From assembly GCA_964242945.1 (NCBI GenBank), contig CAXTCF010000040.1:1-25347 (forward strand): a stretch of 25,347 bases of DNA, read 5' to 3'. Under the pieces are notes generated by a model. The model was not told the origin of the DNA. It did not search any database and worked only from the letters and a program-made list of their open reading frames with translations. This document shows positions 1-8,643 of this stretch, piece by piece. The DNA comes from Mesorhizobium_B sp964242945 (GTDB lineage Bacteria; Pseudomonadota; Alphaproteobacteria; Rhizobiales; Rhizobiaceae). Every line of letters starts with the position of its first letter. Positions within the stretch are counted from its first letter, which is position 1. The translations under genes and the position numbers were made by a program.

Positions 1-43
1 CACCTCATGCAAGAGCAATCTCGGTGTCCACAAAACCGGGGCA
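1..43. mobile_element. Probable end of an insertion sequence (partial)
   Basis: Read on the minus strand from position 43, the sequence begins TGCCCCGGTTTTGTGGACAC. It has the TG-initial terminus and the GTTTTGTGGACAC core that I associate with terminal inverted repeats of IS3-type elements. The element would extend leftwards out of the window, so neither its transposase nor its other end is visible. The call rests on recognition of the terminus only. The overlapping 61-codon open frame starting at 24 looks non-coding. Confidence 0.4.
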
Positions 44-143
44 ATCCCAATCCCACATCACCCTCCAACAAACGAAGGTACCACGGCGGCCCTTCAGCCC
101 AGTTCAAGGTTTTGCGTTGAATGTCGGGGAACGAAACAGATCC

Positions 144-782
144 TTAAACCCGACGCCCGTAGCTGCGATAGCGCTCCCGCACGCGCGCCATCTCGTCGGG
201 GGGCAGTAGCACCGGCTCGCCGGCCGACAGGCTCATGAGGCACTGCCGCGCGAGCGTTTCAAGCTTTATTGTGGTGTCCAGCGCTTCTCGCAGCGAGCGA
301 CCGACCGCGATCATTCCGTGATTTGCCAGAAGGCAGGCGGTGCGCCCTTCCAGCGCCTCGACAGCCGCGCGAGCCAGCGCGTCCGTGCCGAAGGTCGCGT
401 AGCGTGCACAGCGCACATCGTCGCCACCGAAACCCGCGACCATGTAGTGAAAAGCAGGAATGTCGCGCCTCAAGCAGGAAAGCGCCACGCAAGCATCCGC
501 ATGCGTGTGGACAACAGCCATCGTGGCAGGAAAAGCCTCCAGAATGGCGCGATGCATGAAGCATTCGCTGGAAGGCTTCCCTTCGCCCATCACGCGGCCT
601 TCCCGGTCGAGACGCACAAGGTCGGAAGCATCGGTGTTGCCCATGTTGGCGCCGGTCGGCGTGATCAGCATTCCGTCGGCGATACGGCAGCTGATGTTGC
701 CGCTGCTGCCGTGATTGAAGTTCTTGGTTTCAAGCACCGCCATCGTTTTCAGGATAGCTTGGCGAAGTTCTGCTTCGACCAT
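144..782 (-). CDS. otnC: Class II aldolase-family 3-oxo-tetronate 4-phosphate decarboxylase (OtnC-like)
   Basis: This 212-residue protein belongs to the class II aldolase/adducin family of zinc enzymes. Visible landmarks are the phosphate-binding HGSSGNIS (24-31), PSSE with the catalytic glutamate E73, the zinc ligands in HTH (H92, H94) and a third ligand in ANHG (H155). Length is normal for the family. Family members include fuculose-phosphate aldolase, ribulose-phosphate epimerase and OtnC, which decarboxylates 3-oxo-tetronate 4-phosphate to dihydroxyacetone phosphate. I choose OtnC because the gene starts 8 bases after an OtnK-type kinase gene on the same strand, the standard OtnK/OtnC pairing. 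It is the last gene of the minus-strand operon. The enzyme should be cytoplasmic. An aldolase acting on another sugar phosphate cannot be excluded. Confidence 0.8.
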   Translation of the reverse strand: MVEAELRQAILKTMAVLETKNFNHGSSGNISCRIADGMLITPTGANMGNTDASDLVRLDREGRVMGEGKPSSECFMHRAILEAFPATMAVVHTHADACVALSCLRRDIPAFHYMVAGFGGDDVRCARYATFGTDALARAAVEALEGRTACLLANHGMIAVGRSLREALDTTIKLETLARQCLMSLSAGEPVLLPPDEMARVRERYRSYGRRV

Positions 783-790
783 CGGTTCTG

Positions 791-2068
791 CTAGCCTTCC
801 GGGTGACGCATGGTTTCAAGGGCCGTCATGAACATGTCTATTTCCCCGAGCTTGCCCGATTTGAGAGTGAGCGCGACCAGATTCCCATCCTGTGCTGTGG
901 CGCGGGCGACGCCGGGACCCTGATAGCCGCCGACAGTCATGCGGGAGATGCCGAGATGCTCGACCACCGCGCCAGAGGTTTCGCCGCCCGCAACAAGGAA
1001 ACGCCGCACACCCGCTTCGCGCAATCCAACAGCCAGGCGACCCAGGATCTCCTCGGCTAGACTTGCAGCACCGCTGCGGCCCAGCCGCTCCTGCGCCGTT
1101 GCAACTGCTTCCGGCTCCGCCGAGGTGGCGATCGCAACAGGGCCGGAGGGGAGGTGCATCGCCGCCCAATCCAGCGCAGCCGTGACGGCCGTGTCACCAT
1201 CCGTGACGCTCGCAAGATCGATCCGCAGAACAGGGCGCTGACGCTCGAACGCCGCCAGCTGCTCGAGCGTGCGTGCGGCGCAGCTGCCCGCCAGCACCAC
1301 CGCTAATCCTTCCACGCCCGGCAGGGCGCGCCGATGCGGCGCCTGATTGAGCCAGCCACGTTCGCGCCACAGCGGTGGGAAGAATCGGATGATCGGCGCA
1401 TTGCCGGTCATAACTGGCCAGTCTGCAGTCAGTTCGGCGAGCGCCGCGAGGTCCGCAGGGTAAATTGCGTCGGCGATAAGGTGGCGGACACCTTGCTCGG
1501 CGAGCCGCGCGGAGCAGGCTGCTAGGGTCGAGCCTCCCTCCTGGACCAAGCGGTGCGGCAGAAGACCGACGGGGTGTGGCGTTTGCCGGCCCAGCACGCG
1601 CAGCAGGTTAGCGTCGGTCATCGGCGTCAGCGGGTCTAGGCGCTTGGGCGACTCAGAGAGCAGCTGCCCTTCAAAAAACAGATAGCCGTTGAACACCGTT
1701 CGTCCAGCCTCGGCTGAAGTGGGGCAGTAGGCGGTGTGGGTGGCTCCGCGAAGGTCGAGAAGCGCATCCGCCACCGGACCGATGTTGCCTTGATCAGTGG
1801 AGTCGAAAGTTGCGCAATACTTGAAGAAGAGCTGTTTTGCTCCGATCGCTAAAAGGGCCCGCGCGGCGGCTAGGGATTTCGCCACGGCGGCTGGTGCTGG
1901 GATCACACGGGTCTTCTGCGCCACCACCACGGCTGCAGATCCGGTCAGTTCCCCGACGCGGCCTGGATGCGTGGTGAAGCCGCAATCGACACCGCACGCC
2001 ACAAGCATGGCGGCCGTTTCCAGACCTCCCGTTAGATCATCCGCGACGATACCTTGCAGAAGTTCCAT
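791..2068 (-). CDS. otnK: Four-carbon acid sugar kinase, DUF1537 family (3-oxo-tetronate kinase, OtnK-like)
   Basis: This 425-residue protein has the two-domain layout of the DUF1537 kinases. The N-terminal acid-sugar-binding domain opens with ADDLTGGLETA (9-19), including D10 and D11. The C-terminal nucleotide-binding domain carries GGETSG (361-366) and LKSGKLG (402-408). The family phosphorylates oxo-acids of C4 or branched sugar acids with ATP; OtnK makes 3-oxo-tetronate 4-phosphate. Pairing with an OtnC-like gene directly downstream supports that role. The closest alternative is 3-oxo-isoapionate kinase (OiaK) of apiose pathways, but OiaK normally works with RuBisCO-like partners, which are absent here. 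The gene starts 36 bases after the SDR stop. Its ribosome site is poor, so translation may depend on coupling to the upstream gene. Confidence 0.85.
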   Translation of the reverse strand: MELLQGIVADDLTGGLETAAMLVACGVDCGFTTHPGRVGELTGSAAVVVAQKTRVIPAPAAVAKSLAAARALLAIGAKQLFFKYCATFDSTDQGNIGPVADALLDLRGATHTAYCPTSAEAGRTVFNGYLFFEGQLLSESPKRLDPLTPMTDANLLRVLGRQTPHPVGLLPHRLVQEGGSTLAACSARLAEQGVRHLIADAIYPADLAALAELTADWPVMTGNAPIIRFFPPLWRERGWLNQAPHRRALPGVEGLAVVLAGSCAARTLEQLAAFERQRPVLRIDLASVTDGDTAVTAALDWAAMHLPSGPVAIATSAEPEAVATAQERLGRSGAASLAEEILGRLAVGLREAGVRRFLVAGGETSGAVVEHLGISRMTVGGYQGPGVARATAQDGNLVALTLKSGKLGEIDMFMTALETMRHPEG

Positions 2069-2104
2069 CCTATTTATGTCCGGTGCAGATCCGCCCTCTC
2101 CTAG

Positions 2105-2848
2105 TCAGTCCATCAGCATGCCGCCGTTCATGTCGATGATCTCGCCGGTGATAAAACCAGCGTCCGGCCCTACAAGATATGAGACACAGCTCGCCACCTC
2201 GTCCGCGTCGCAGAAACGACCGACCGGGATGTCGCGGAGTTGCGCCTGCCGCTGCTCCTCCGTCAACTGCTCGCTGACCATTGGTGTCAGAACGTACCCT
2301 GGTGCTATGCCGTTGACAGTGATGTTCTGCGCTGCGGATTCGCGTGCCATGGAGAATGTAAGAACACCCAGGCCTCCTTTGGAGGCGGCATAGGCGGTGC
2401 CCGCCGTCAACCCGCCCGTCTTCATGGACAACGAGCAGATGTTGACGATCCGGCCCCAGCCAGCAGCGCGCATGTCGCGCAGACCGAGGCGCGACAGGTA
2501 GAATGGCGCATCAAGGTTGACGGCCATAATGTGGCGCCATTCTTCGACGGAAGTTTGAGCAGCCTTGTTGTTGGAAAGAACGCCGGCGTTGTTGACCAGG
2601 ATCTGAACGGGGCCGTGCTTCGCAGCGATGCCGTTCCAGGCAAGCTCCACAGCTTCCGGCTCCGTGATATCGAGGGCGAGAGGAAAAATCCGCCCGAGCG
2701 ATCCAGCGCTGAGCGTCTCCAGCGGCCCGTCCTTCAGATCGATCGCAACCACACGGTGGCCATCGGCTACGAGCCGTTTCGTGATGGCTCGGCCCATGGT
2801 GCCGGCTGCCCCGGTGACAACCGCCAGTCGATTGGTGCGTTCGGGCAT
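2105..2848 (-). CDS. Short-chain dehydrogenase/reductase (SDR), probable sugar or sugar-acid dehydrogenase
   Basis: This 247-residue classical SDR shows the cofactor motif TGAAGTMG (12-19), an acidic D37 at the end of the second strand (favouring NAD over NADP), NNAG (86-89), S139 or S141 as the catalytic serine, and YAASK with Y153 and K157. I choose the ATG at 2848 over one seven codons upstream because AAGAAAGAAG lies just before it and the fold begins right after. It is first in the operon with otnK and otnC. Known otnK/otnC operons use a dehydrogenase to make the oxo-tetronate, often of the hydroxyacid dehydrogenase family (LtnD), which is missing here. I infer that this SDR supplies that oxidation or an earlier sugar oxidation. 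Confidence 0.8.
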   Translation of the reverse strand: MPERTNRLAVVTGAAGTMGRAITKRLVADGHRVVAIDLKDGPLETLSAGSLGRIFPLALDITEPEAVELAWNGIAAKHGPVQILVNNAGVLSNNKAAQTSVEEWRHIMAVNLDAPFYLSRLGLRDMRAAGWGRIVNICSLSMKTGGLTAGTAYAASKGGLGVLTFSMARESAAQNITVNGIAPGYVLTPMVSEQLTEEQRQAQLRDIPVGRFCDADEVASCVSYLVGPDAGFITGEIIDMNGGMLMD

Positions 2849-3069
2849 GATCTTCTTTCTTCGCCGCATGCTGCTGAGCCGGCGAGTGGCGCGTGTCTGC
2901 GAGGCACTATCCGATGATTACGAACCATATTTAATGCATCATGCATCATGCTTGACAAGTGGCAACCTCAATGCGAGCACTCGGGTCAACACGGATAGCG
3001 CCTGTCCCAGAGAGTTTCCTCTGGTAGAGCCGGAAAGGCGACGCGGTGGAGGCCTTCGGGAGGAGAAGC
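2849..3069. promoter_or_regulatory. Divergent control region between the otn operon and the sugar ABC operon
   Basis: This intergenic stretch separates two operons transcribed outward. Near its centre lies an operator-like palindrome (2937-2950). For the minus-strand operon a possible promoter is TTGTCA (2953-2958) and TTAAAT about 18 bases on, with the palindrome between them, as expected for a repressor site. For the plus strand TTGACA occurs at 2952-2957, but no good -10 box is seen. GGGAGGAG at 3058-3065 is the ribosome site of the first permease gene. Confidence 0.45.
2937..2950. promoter_or_regulatory. Putative GntR/FCD operator, copy 1
   Basis: CATCATGCATCATG is an interrupted palindrome of the form CATnATGCATnATG; 12 of its 14 positions are symmetric. 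The identical 14-mer, with a matching G in front, occurs at 13458-13471 before another operon of this cluster. Its size fits dimeric GntR regulators of the FCD class. The regulator encoded at 8644-9336 is the likely binder (inference). Confidence 0.55.
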
Positions 3070-4041
3070 ATGGCGGACGCGATGGCGGCCGGGAGAAAAA
3101 GCGAGGTAGGGATTGCCTCGGTCATGGGGAGCATTCTCGCGACTCCTGCCTGGCCGGCCCTTGCTCTCTTGTTTGCGACCGCCGCCCTTGTGCAGCCGCG
3201 CCTGTTGTCAATCTCTTTTCTTCTAATCGTGCTGCGCCAAGCCGTTCCTCTTGCACTCTCGGCGCTTGGCCAATGCCTGCCGATGATCGGTCGCTCCATC
3301 GACCTTTCTCTTGGTGGTGTGATCGCTGTGATCAACGTGACCCTCGCCCTTCCGGCGTTTGCCGGGGGGCCGGCCGGTTTGTCGCTCGGCTTTGCGCTGG
3401 CCTTCGGGGCGGCGGCGGGCCTCCTCAACGCGGTGCTGATCGCATTCGTTCGCGCCTCGGCCGTGGTCGTGACGCTCGGCGTTTCCGTCATGCTGGTGGG
3501 CGTGAGCTATTTGATTAGCGGAGGGGCGCCGGGCGGTTCCGTTCATCCGCTCGTGCGCGAGATCGCCACAGGACGGCTGGGCATGGTGCCAGTGGCAGGC
3601 CTGCTGCTTCTGGCGGTGGCGGTTCTTCTGGCGCTCATCCTGCGCCGCAGCACCTTTGGGCACGCCCTTTATGCCGTGGGCGCAAACTATGGCGCCGCAT
3701 GGCTCAGCGGCCTGCCCGTGCGCAAGGAGCTCTTGCTCGCGCATGTGCTGAGCGGAGTTCTTGCCGGCGCGGCAGGCATTGTGCTGACAGGCTATATCGG
3801 CACCGGCACGCTTAATCTGGGTTCCGATCTAGTGATGGCATCAATCGCCGCCGTGGTGCTCGGCGGCACGGCATTCGGCGGCGGTGCCGGCGGTGTCCTC
3901 GGCGTGCTCGGAGGCGCCTTCGCGCTGACTTTTCTCGCCAATCTGATGACCGGGCTGGGTGTGGGCAAACCGGCGCAGCTCATCATCCAGGGCGCCATCA
4001 TCGCTGGCGCGGCAGCGCTCGCGCGCTGGCGAGAGCACTAG
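3070..4041 (+). CDS. Ribose-type sugar ABC transporter permease (RbsC family)
   Basis: This 323-residue integral membrane protein belongs to the BPD_transp_2 family used by ribose, xylose and galactose importers. It has many hydrophobic segments and the family motif GRSIDLSLGG in the first third. A glycine-rich stretch near the end (LGGTAFGGGAGGVLG) matches the conserved C-terminal region. I choose the ATG at 3070, not the one at 3046, because GGGAGGAG (3058-3065) sits at ideal spacing. It is first in an operon with a binding protein, a double ATPase and a second permease, so the channel is probably a heterodimer. Two distinct permease genes, rather than one homodimeric permease, is the less common arrangement in this family. 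Confidence 0.9.
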   Translation: MADAMAAGRKSEVGIASVMGSILATPAWPALALLFATAALVQPRLLSISFLLIVLRQAVPLALSALGQCLPMIGRSIDLSLGGVIAVINVTLALPAFAGGPAGLSLGFALAFGAAAGLLNAVLIAFVRASAVVVTLGVSVMLVGVSYLISGGAPGGSVHPLVREIATGRLGMVPVAGLLLLAVAVLLALILRRSTFGHALYAVGANYGAAWLSGLPVRKELLLAHVLSGVLAGAAGIVLTGYIGTGTLNLGSDLVMASIAAVVLGGTAFGGGAGGVLGVLGGAFALTFLANLMTGLGVGKPAQLIIQGAIIAGAAALARWREH

Positions 4042-4105
4042 GATTTCCCCGCATGACGCGAGGAAGAAATGCGTGCTGGAGGCACGCGAACGTCAGGAGG
4101 AGAAA

Positions 4106-5170
4106 ATGCGATTGAAACAGATTTTGTTGGCCGGAGCGATGCTCGCGGCCCTTTCCACGGCTCCCGCCCTCGCCGCTGATGTGCCGGAGCTGAACTCGGC
4201 ACTCTCACCCGTGAGCGGTTCGCCCATGGTTGACCGCCCTGCATCGACAAAGGAGAAGTTCGTTCTCGGCTTCTCTAACATCTCCGTGGTGAACACTTGG
4301 CGCGTCCAGATGGTGGAGGAACTGAAGCAGGAAGCCTCGCTCCATCCGGAGATCTCCGAGATGATCGTTTCGGACGCCGGAGGGGATGTGAACCGCCAGG
4401 TCGCCGATATAGAGGGGCTGATCACCCGCGGCGTCGACGCCTTGCTGGTCGCTCCAGGATCGGAAGTAGCCCTGAACGGCGCGCTGGAGAAAGCCTATGA
4501 CGCGGGTATCCCCGTGATCATCTTCTCCTCCAACGCTACGCCAAAGAACTACACGGTCAAGCTGCTTGCCGACGATGCACAGTTCGGCCGCGACGGCGCG
4601 AAGTACCTCGCCGAGGCCATGGGCGGGAAGGGAAACATCATCGCGATCCGCGGCATCTCCGGCAACTCGATCGACAACGACCGCTGGCGCGGCGTCGAGG
4701 AGGTGCTTGCCAATTATCCCGACATCAAGGTTGTCGACCAGGGCTTCGGCGATTGGGCCTACGACAAGGGCAAGCAGGTCTGCGAGTCCCTTCTGGTTGC
4801 CCACCCCGACCTTCAGGGCGTCTGGTCCTCCGGCGGTGCCATGACTCAGGCCTGCGCCGAGGTGGCTGAGGAGAATGGGCTGCCCGTGATTCCGATGACT
4901 GGCGAAGCCAACAATGGCTTTCTGCGCACTTGGAAGGAAAAGAACCTACAGAGCGTCGCGCCAATCAGCCCGACCTGGTTCGGGCAGCAAGGCGTGATTG
5001 CAGCCCTGCGCGTGCTTGAAGGGGCTCCCATCGCCAGGGACAATCTCGTCAACCCGCCGCCCATCACCAAGGACCAGATCGACCAGTTCTACAGACCGGA
5101 CCTGAGCGACGCCTACTGGGTGGGCTCTACTCTGCCAGACGACAAGCTCAAGGCGATCTACGCGAAGTAG
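4106..5170 (+). CDS. Periplasmic sugar-binding protein of ribose-type ABC transporter
   Basis: This 354-residue protein starts with a clear Sec signal peptide (charged MRLK, a hydrophobic core, and LAA at about 22-24 before the predicted cleavage). The mature part has the two-lobe periplasmic binding protein type 1 pattern (Peripla_BP_4), for example FVLGFSNISVVNTWR near the start and GVDALLVAPGS in the N-lobe. The start at 4106 is set by AGGAGGAG (4095-4102) and the signal peptide; longer in-frame starts overlap the upstream permease gene. It lies between permease and ATPase genes of the same operon. Ligand cannot be deduced from sequence. The operon and the nearby acid-sugar genes suggest a sugar, sugar lactone or polyol. 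Confidence 0.9.
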   Translation: MRLKQILLAGAMLAALSTAPALAADVPELNSALSPVSGSPMVDRPASTKEKFVLGFSNISVVNTWRVQMVEELKQEASLHPEISEMIVSDAGGDVNRQVADIEGLITRGVDALLVAPGSEVALNGALEKAYDAGIPVIIFSSNATPKNYTVKLLADDAQFGRDGAKYLAEAMGGKGNIIAIRGISGNSIDNDRWRGVEEVLANYPDIKVVDQGFGDWAYDKGKQVCESLLVAHPDLQGVWSSGGAMTQACAEVAEENGLPVIPMTGEANNGFLRTWKEKNLQSVAPISPTWFGQQGVIAALRVLEGAPIARDNLVNPPPITKDQIDQFYRPDLSDAYWVGSTLPDDKLKAIYAK

Positions 5171-5173
5171 ACG

Positions 5174-6676
5174 ATGGCAGTTCCGATGGTCCTGGAAGCG
5201 GAGGATATCTCGAAGTCCTTCGGCTCCGTGAAGGCGCTGCAAGGCGTGTCGCTGCGCCTGAGACCTGGCAGCGTCCACGCCGTGCTCGGCGAGAACGGCG
5301 CTGGCAAGTCCACGCTGATGAAGATCATCTCGGGCGTGTACCAGGCCAGTTCCGGTACGCTCCGAGTCGACGGGGTGGAAATGCGTTGGCACCGCGCCGA
5401 GCAGGCGCGCGCTGCCGGCATCTCCACCATCTTCCAGGAGTTCATCCTTCTGCCTAACCTGTCCGTGGCCGAGAACCTGTTTCTCGGCCACGAGCCTCAA
5501 AACGCGCTCGGCTTGATCGACCGCCAGCGGATGCGCAGGGAAAGCCAGCGCATCCTCGAAGCCGTCGGACTGGCGCTCGACCCCGAGGTGCTGACCGGCA
5601 GCTTGCGGGTCGCCGAGCAGCAGATGGTGGAGATCGCCAAGGGCGTGATGCGCGACGCCCGCATCTTCGTTTTCGACGAGCCGACCGCTGCCCTTGGAGA
5701 CCGGGAAGCGCGCAGGCTGTTCGACCTGATCCACCGGCTCCGGTCGGAAGGAAAGGGCATCCTGTACATTTCGCACCGCCTGCCCGAATTGTTCGAGCTG
5801 TGCGACGAGGTCACGGTGCTGAAGGACGGCCAGTTCGCTGGCCACTTCGCGATCGCTGAAACCAGTTCCGAGCAGCTGGTCGCCACCATGGTCGGACGAT
5901 CGCTCGACCAGCTCTACCCGCCCCGCCGCCCGCCGGGAAGTGCCGGCGCGCCCCTTCTGGAGATGCGAGGTGTCGCGGCGGCGGGTTTGAAGGGGCCGGT
6001 TGACCTTTCGATCGGCCGAAACGAGATCGTTGGCCTGGCCGGCCTCGAAGGGCAAGGGCAGATCGCCATCACCCGTGCCATCTTCGAGGGGCTCGGGCCC
6101 GGAGCATCGGGGGAGATCCGCTTTGGCGGGGAGGCACTGCGGCATTCCGGGCCGGCGGGCGGCATCGCGGCGGGAATCGGGCTCATCCCCGAGGATCGCA
6201 AGGCGGAAGGCCTGTTCCTTTCCCTAAGCGTCAAACGCAACATCACGGTGAGCCTTCTGCCGGGACGCAGGCTGGCGCGTCCCGCCCCCACGGTGCGCCA
6301 GGCGGTTGCCGAGCAGGTCAAGCGCCTGCGCATCCGGCTGCGCGGGGTCGGCCAAGCCATCCGCGAGCTTTCCGGCGGTAACCAGCAGAAGGCGCTTCTG
6401 GCCCGCTGGATGGTGCGGGGCGTGAAGCTGCTGATCTGCGAAGAGCCGACCCGCGGCGTCGACATCGGCGCGAAATCCGAAATCTACACGCTTCTGCGCG
6501 AACTCGCCGACAGCGGCGTGCCGGTTCTGGTCACCTCGCGCGAGTTGCTCGAGCTGATCGGGCTTTGCGACCGCATCGTGGTGGTGCGCGATGGCGCCAC
6601 CGTGGCCCAATTCTGCGGCGAGGGCGCTTCAGAGGAGAAGATCATGGGTTCTGCCGTCGGGGGAGCGCAGACGTGA
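5174..6676 (+). CDS. Sugar ABC transporter ATP-binding protein with two ATPase domains (RbsA/XylG family)
   Basis: This 500-residue protein has two fused nucleotide-binding domains. Domain 1 has Walker A GENGAGKST (39-47), Q-loop Q88, Walker B FVFDEP (165-170) and H-loop H201. Domain 2 has a degenerate Walker A region (288-296, no lysine), as is normal in this family, an intact signature LSGGNQQ (399-405) and Walker B LLICEEP (419-425). The signature of domain 1 reads LRVAEQQ (144-150), with arginine where serine is usual; this may affect the site composed with domain 2. The gene begins 3 bases after the binding-protein stop. A second ATG at codon 5 is an alternative start. It energises import through the two flanking permeases. 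Confidence 0.92.
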   Translation: MAVPMVLEAEDISKSFGSVKALQGVSLRLRPGSVHAVLGENGAGKSTLMKIISGVYQASSGTLRVDGVEMRWHRAEQARAAGISTIFQEFILLPNLSVAENLFLGHEPQNALGLIDRQRMRRESQRILEAVGLALDPEVLTGSLRVAEQQMVEIAKGVMRDARIFVFDEPTAALGDREARRLFDLIHRLRSEGKGILYISHRLPELFELCDEVTVLKDGQFAGHFAIAETSSEQLVATMVGRSLDQLYPPRRPPGSAGAPLLEMRGVAAAGLKGPVDLSIGRNEIVGLAGLEGQGQIAITRAIFEGLGPGASGEIRFGGEALRHSGPAGGIAAGIGLIPEDRKAEGLFLSLSVKRNITVSLLPGRRLARPAPTVRQAVAEQVKRLRIRLRGVGQAIRELSGGNQQKALLARWMVRGVKLLICEEPTRGVDIGAKSEIYTLLRELADSGVPVLVTSRELLELIGLCDRIVVVRDGATVAQFCGEGASEEKIMGSAVGGAQT

Positions 6677-7608
6677 AGCTGGGGCGACCAAGCACCGCCG
6701 TCAGCCTGCGCCGCCTTTCCGCGCTGCCGGTGATCGTTCTGATCATCCTGCTCGCAATCGTGTTCGGCATCTCCTCGCCTTATGCGCTGGCCTCGCAGAA
6801 CCTGATCAACATCCTCAATCAGCAGGTCAGCCTCATCCTCGTCACGGTGGGGCAGGCCATGGTGATCCTCGCCGCCGGGCTCGACCTTTCGGTCGGCTCC
6901 GTGGTTTCCATGACAACGGCGATCGTCAGCCACAACACGCCCGCTGCGGTGCCGATCGCGATCGCGGCGGCGCTTGCGGTGGGATTGGTGAACGCGGCGG
7001 GAATCTTGCGGCTCGGCGTGCACCCGATCCTGATGACCCTGTCCACCATGACGGCCGTCCAGGGCATCGCGCTTCTGGTGCGCCCGATCCCCGGCGGCTC
7101 GGTGCCGGCCTGGATGACCGACTATGCCGCAGCCCAGCTCCTCGGAGTGCCGCTGCCGGTCCTTTGCGCGGCCCTTGCCGTGGCTGCGGCGGGGCTCGTG
7201 ATCTCGCGCAGCCGCTTCGGGCTACATCTGCTCGCCACGGGGGCTTCGCAGGAGAACGCCCATCTGGGCGGCGTGAACACGCAACGCGTGATCCTGACCG
7301 CCTATCTCGGCTCGTCGCTGTTTGCCTGTCTTGCCGGGCTCAACCTCGCGGCGCGCCTTGCCAGCGGCGACCCGCTGGTCGGAAGCGCCTTCGCCATCGA
7401 CTCCATCGCAGCCACGGCGCTTGGCGGAACTCAGCTCTCGGGCGGGCTCGGCGGCGTGACGGGGCCGGTGGTGGGCGTGCTGTTTCTTGCCCTGCTCGGC
7501 AACGGGCTCAACCTGCTCAACATCTCCACCTACTACCAGATGATCATCAAAGGCGTGTTGCTGATCGTCGCCGTCAGCGCACACCGCCGTAGCCAGCCGG
7601 GCCTTTGA
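6673..7608 (+). CDS. Second ribose-type sugar ABC transporter permease
   Basis: This 311-residue RbsC-family permease starts at GTG 6673, which overlaps the TGA of the ATPase gene (GTGA) and follows GGGGGAG, so the two are translationally coupled. Recognisable family elements are GQAMVILAAGLDLSVGSVVS in the first third and TALGGTQLSGGLGGVTG near the end. About eight to ten hydrophobic segments are visible. It differs clearly in sequence from the permease at 3070, consistent with a heterodimeric channel. In-frame sequence before the GTG overlaps the ATPase gene and is not part of it. Confidence 0.9.
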   Translation: MKLGRPSTAVSLRRLSALPVIVLIILLAIVFGISSPYALASQNLINILNQQVSLILVTVGQAMVILAAGLDLSVGSVVSMTTAIVSHNTPAAVPIAIAAALAVGLVNAAGILRLGVHPILMTLSTMTAVQGIALLVRPIPGGSVPAWMTDYAAAQLLGVPLPVLCAALAVAAAGLVISRSRFGLHLLATGASQENAHLGGVNTQRVILTAYLGSSLFACLAGLNLAARLASGDPLVGSAFAIDSIAATALGGTQLSGGLGGVTGPVVGVLFLALLGNGLNLLNISTYYQMIIKGVLLIVAVSAHRRSQPGL

Positions 7609-7661
7609 TGGCCGACCCGCATTCCCAACCAACAGTCTTTGCCACCCGGAAAGAGACCGCC

Positions 7662-8534
7662 ATGGAGATCAAGGCCATCGTAGACTGCAAGACCGTCCTG
7701 GGCGAAGGGCCACTCTGGGACGTTTCCGAGCAGAAGCTCTACTGGATCGACAGCTATGGCTGCCGCATCTTCCGCGCTGACGAGAGCGGCGACGGCGTCG
7801 AAAGCTGGGAGGTGCCCCAGAAGATCGGCTCTCTCGCCCTGCGCAAAGCCGGCGGCGCCGTTCTGTCGCTCGCCGACGGCTTCTACCTCTTCGATTTCAG
7901 CTCGGGCCGCGCCGAACTGATCGAGAAGGTCGAGCACAAGGGCCCGAACCTCCGCATGAACGATGGCAAGGTCGACAAGCGGGGCCGCTTTGTTTCGGGC
8001 AGCATCGAAACCACCGAGACCGCACCGCTCGGTCTTCTCTACAGCCTCGGCACCGACCACGGGGTGACGCTGCTGGACGACAACATCACGGTTTCGAACG
8101 GCCCATGCTGGAGCCCGGATCAGCGCATCTTCTATTTTGCGGACAGCCGCTCCCGCGCCATTTGGGCCTACGACTACGACACGGAATCGGGCTGCGTGGC
8201 CAACAAACGCCGCTTCTGCGATTTCGGCCCGGAGGACGGCCTGCCGGACGGCGCCACCGTGGACGCCGAAGGCTGCGTGTGGAGTGCGGGGGTATACAAG
8301 AGCAAGATCCACCGCTTCGACCCCGACGGTAAGCGCATGCAGACCATCGACATGCCCGTCGTCTGCGTCACCTCCGTGATGTTCGGCGGCCCCGGCCTGG
8401 ACCGCCTCTACGCTACCTCCATGCTGCGCGCGCCGGTGCCCGGCATCGTTGAAACCGGTCCTCTCGCGGGTTCGCTCTTCGTCATCGACGGTCTCGGCGT
8501 GAAGGGCCTGCCGGAATACCGCTACGGTGGATAA
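7662..8534 (+). CDS. SMP-30/gluconolactonase/LRE family sugar lactonase
   Basis: This 290-residue six-bladed beta-propeller protein has the metal and substrate residues of the SMP-30 family: E15 in GEGPLW, N100-D101 in NDGK, N146 in SNGP and D196 in PDGA. Order and spacing match human SMP30 (E18, N103, N154, D204). The family hydrolyses aldonolactones to aldonic acids with a divalent cation. I choose the ATG at 7662 because GGAAAGAGA precedes it and the fold begins at once. An earlier ATG at 7608, overlapping the permease stop, would add 18 residues with no family counterpart. As last enzyme gene of the sugar import operon it probably opens the lactone formed when an SDR oxidises the imported sugar. 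Exact substrate unknown. Confidence 0.88.
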   Translation: MEIKAIVDCKTVLGEGPLWDVSEQKLYWIDSYGCRIFRADESGDGVESWEVPQKIGSLALRKAGGAVLSLADGFYLFDFSSGRAELIEKVEHKGPNLRMNDGKVDKRGRFVSGSIETTETAPLGLLYSLGTDHGVTLLDDNITVSNGPCWSPDQRIFYFADSRSRAIWAYDYDTESGCVANKRRFCDFGPEDGLPDGATVDAEGCVWSAGVYKSKIHRFDPDGKRMQTIDMPVVCVTSVMFGGPGLDRLYATSMLRAPVPGIVETGPLAGSLFVIDGLGVKGLPEYRYGG

Positions 8535-8643
8535 CGAGGCGTCGCCGGCGCCGGACCCGAAGATCGGAAGCGACCTGGGACTTCGGGCTGTGGCGGCACT
8601 GCGGCCCTTCGGATAAGATGATGCAGCACCAAAGGTGACGCGT

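Noticed and set aside
791..2068. Apiose oxidative pathway (OiaK type) assignment of the kinase
   Set aside because: RuBisCO-like partners, apionate oxidoisomerase and transcarboxylase genes are not in the window, whereas an OtnC-like gene is adjacent.
4946..6145. 399-codon open frame on the minus strand
   Set aside because: It lies opposite the binding-protein and double-ATPase genes and shows only shadow composition.
8556..8587. CCCGAAG/CTTCGGG inverted repeat after the lactonase gene, possible terminator
   Set aside because: The 18-base loop and the lack of a T-run make it weak; it could be chance in GC-rich DNA.
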